A DNA stretch of 64,000 nucleotides from positions 1,674,001-1,738,000 of the forward strand of contig JAGFBZ010002268.1 in NCBI GenBank assembly GCA_018398805.1, read 5' to 3'. Shown piece after piece: positions 62,442-64,000 of this stretch. The first letter of the stretch is position 1. The number at the start of each line of letters is the position of its first letter. A program made the translations under genes and the position numbers. Under the pieces are notes generated by a model, which did not search any database, was not told the origin of the DNA, and was given only the letters and a program-made list of their open reading frames with translations. Source of the stretch: Hirundichthys speculiger. Its lineage: Eukaryota > Chordata > Actinopteri > Beloniformes > Exocoetidae.

Positions 62442-63087
62442 TAGTGTTGAGGCAATATGACGATACATATCGCGGGGACAATATAAAAGTGTGTATTGTC
62501 CCATTTCTCTTCTATCGTTTCTATTGTTTCTAACCTAAATTTATCAATTATTACAGCAAATATGTAATTAAATAACCTCCAACGATAAATTTAATAGAAT
62601 CATATCTACTTTTACAAAGTAGCCTTTTATGTTTGCACTTTTATTCATGGTTAATGCCTTAAACAGAGTTCTCTTCAACCCTGATGTTTACTTTAGACAC
62701 TTTATATTGGTTTGCAAACTTTGCACTACAAGGTTACAGATTTCAGAAAGTTGAAAAATAAATTTGTGTTTATTTTTTATAGCTGAACTTCAGTGCAAAA
62801 ATGTGTTTTTCCTCTCAGAAACTGTTGTGCACTTTAATAAAAAAATGTGAAAGCTACTGTACCTCTGTACCTACGTGTTTTTGCTGCACTAAAATGTATG
62901 TTTGTGACAGTTCAGCTAAATGTCCTTTCAAAATAAAGTTGAAAAGTAAGCAATGAAATTTTTGTCAAACTTTTCAGAGAATAACTGAAAACATACTTTA
63001 TTATGGTATATCGTGATATATATCGTTATCGTGAAATAAAATAGTCCATATCGTGATATATGATTTTTTCCATATCGCCCAGCACTA
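62442..63087. mobile_element. hAT element (TAGTGYTGRGC type)
   Basis: Left TAGTGTTGAGGCAATATG and right CATATCGCCCAGCACTA. Perfect 8-bp duplications gactagag at 62434-62441 and 63088-63095. The interior repeats ATCGTGATATA. No coding capacity. Confidence 0.92.
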
Positions 63088-63589
63088 GACTAGAGGATGA
63101 GTCACTTTGCTGACACTGTCCAGGATTTGTGCGACCTCTTGCTCGGTCACTCTTTCTCTTTTTCTTCCATCGTTAATTTCTTGAGTCTCTTGGTTGAATC
63201 ATGATGTCCACTGTGGCTCTGTGAGCTTTGTGATGGTAGCATGAATGAAGAAAAGTACACTCAGATTTCACAGTAACGTAAAGAATGCTTTTCAAGATAG
63301 AATCTCTTACCTGTGCAAAACCACATACCTGGTTCATGTAATGCACCTGCAGTCCTGACTCGGTCCCATCAGGGAGTGTTTGGAGAATTTTGAAAAGAGA
63401 AATGCAGCAGCAGGTGACCTGAAAATACTAGCATATCTTCAGAAACTTTTGCCAGAAGAATGGGACAACATAAGTCAAACCCAACATCATTTGATATACT
63501 CGGCACCAGAACACATCTGAAGTGTTGTGAAAAGGAATGGTGGCATTTACAAAGCAGTTTAAACTTAAAACCAAGCTTTCTCTGAAACG

Positions 63590-64000
63590 TGTTGCATGAC
63601 AGAAATCTAAAAATGGATGCTTATTACCAAGTTGTCAGGAGTGGAGGACCCAGATGCAGGAGCCTGGGAGGCAGAAGCAAACAAAGTCCTTTTATCAAAC
63701 AGACAATGCTGTACGCAGCAGGACAACCAAGAGGAGAGGGGAAGGAACAAAGACAATGAAAGTTGGAAGCAGACACGAAAGTCACAAAATCAAAATTCAA
63801 AAACCTGATGAAGAACACAGGGACAGAATGACAACAGACTAGTAAGAGGGAGAGGACGCAGTATTACATATACACCAACGCTCAAGGGCTTACAGAACAC
63901 AGGCGCTGACAATCAGGAACCAACCAGAAAGTCCATTAAGAAACCACACACACAAGGGAAAAATAGTTTCTCAGCAAAACAGAGAGTCAAGCAAACCTTC
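63590..64000. mobile_element. probable repeat fragment at window end
   Basis: GTCAGGAGTGGAGGACCCAG and ATGCAGGAGCCTGGGAGGCA are phrases seen in a dispersed fish repeat. It continues past the window, so the type is not assigned. Confidence 0.35.

Overview
The window looks like a teleost fish chromosome. It is AT-rich and packed with fish-type DNA transposons (hAT, Tigger/pogo, Tc1-like MITEs), LINE fragments, a tRNA-derived SINE and long microsatellites. The only two genes I can support are multi-exon vertebrate genes. No bacterial, viral or organellar genes were found.

Layout: 1-29.4 kb is gene-free. It holds a few long stretches without repeat features that look like candidate conserved non-coding elements, plus a mosaic of transposons. 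These include an intact hAT with perfect 8-bp target duplications (12546-13672), a pogo/Tigger-type element with a DVDETG transposase remnant (20485-21938), and a damaged tandem duplication at 22.1-24.5 kb followed by very long (AT)n tracts. From 29.5 to 47.6 kb on the minus strand lies a complete kif23 gene (centralspindlin kinesin, MKLP1/CHO1). All 23 coding exons could be joined into a 966-residue protein with no frame break. From 48.3 to 60.6 kb, also on the minus strand and upstream of kif23, lies paqr5 (membrane progestin receptor gamma). Its seven coding exons give 335 residues, but only if one extra base in coding exon 2 is discounted. From 60.7 kb to the end there is no supported gene, only a further hAT with 8-bp target duplications and a probable repeat fragment.

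The tandem arrangement paqr5 then kif23, same strand and under 1 kb apart, matches the neighbour order known from human 15q23. This supports the orthology calls. The two proteins act in unrelated processes: Kif23 bundles antiparallel midzone microtubules in cytokinesis, and Paqr5 is a seven-helix membrane receptor-like protein. The kif23 promoter carries a CCAAT box, a CHR-like TTTGAA and a GC/E2F-like site, as expected of a cell-cycle gene.

The points most worth checking are the paqr5 single-base frameshift, a tandem duplication whose copies differ largely by small deletions (probable assembly artefact), an array of TGTCTCA-TTTACCCC motifs in the pogo-like element, a hammerhead-ribozyme-like core in a retroelement fragment in the kif23 intron, and the in-frame 315-nt cassette exon matching the CHO1/MKLP1 isoform switch.
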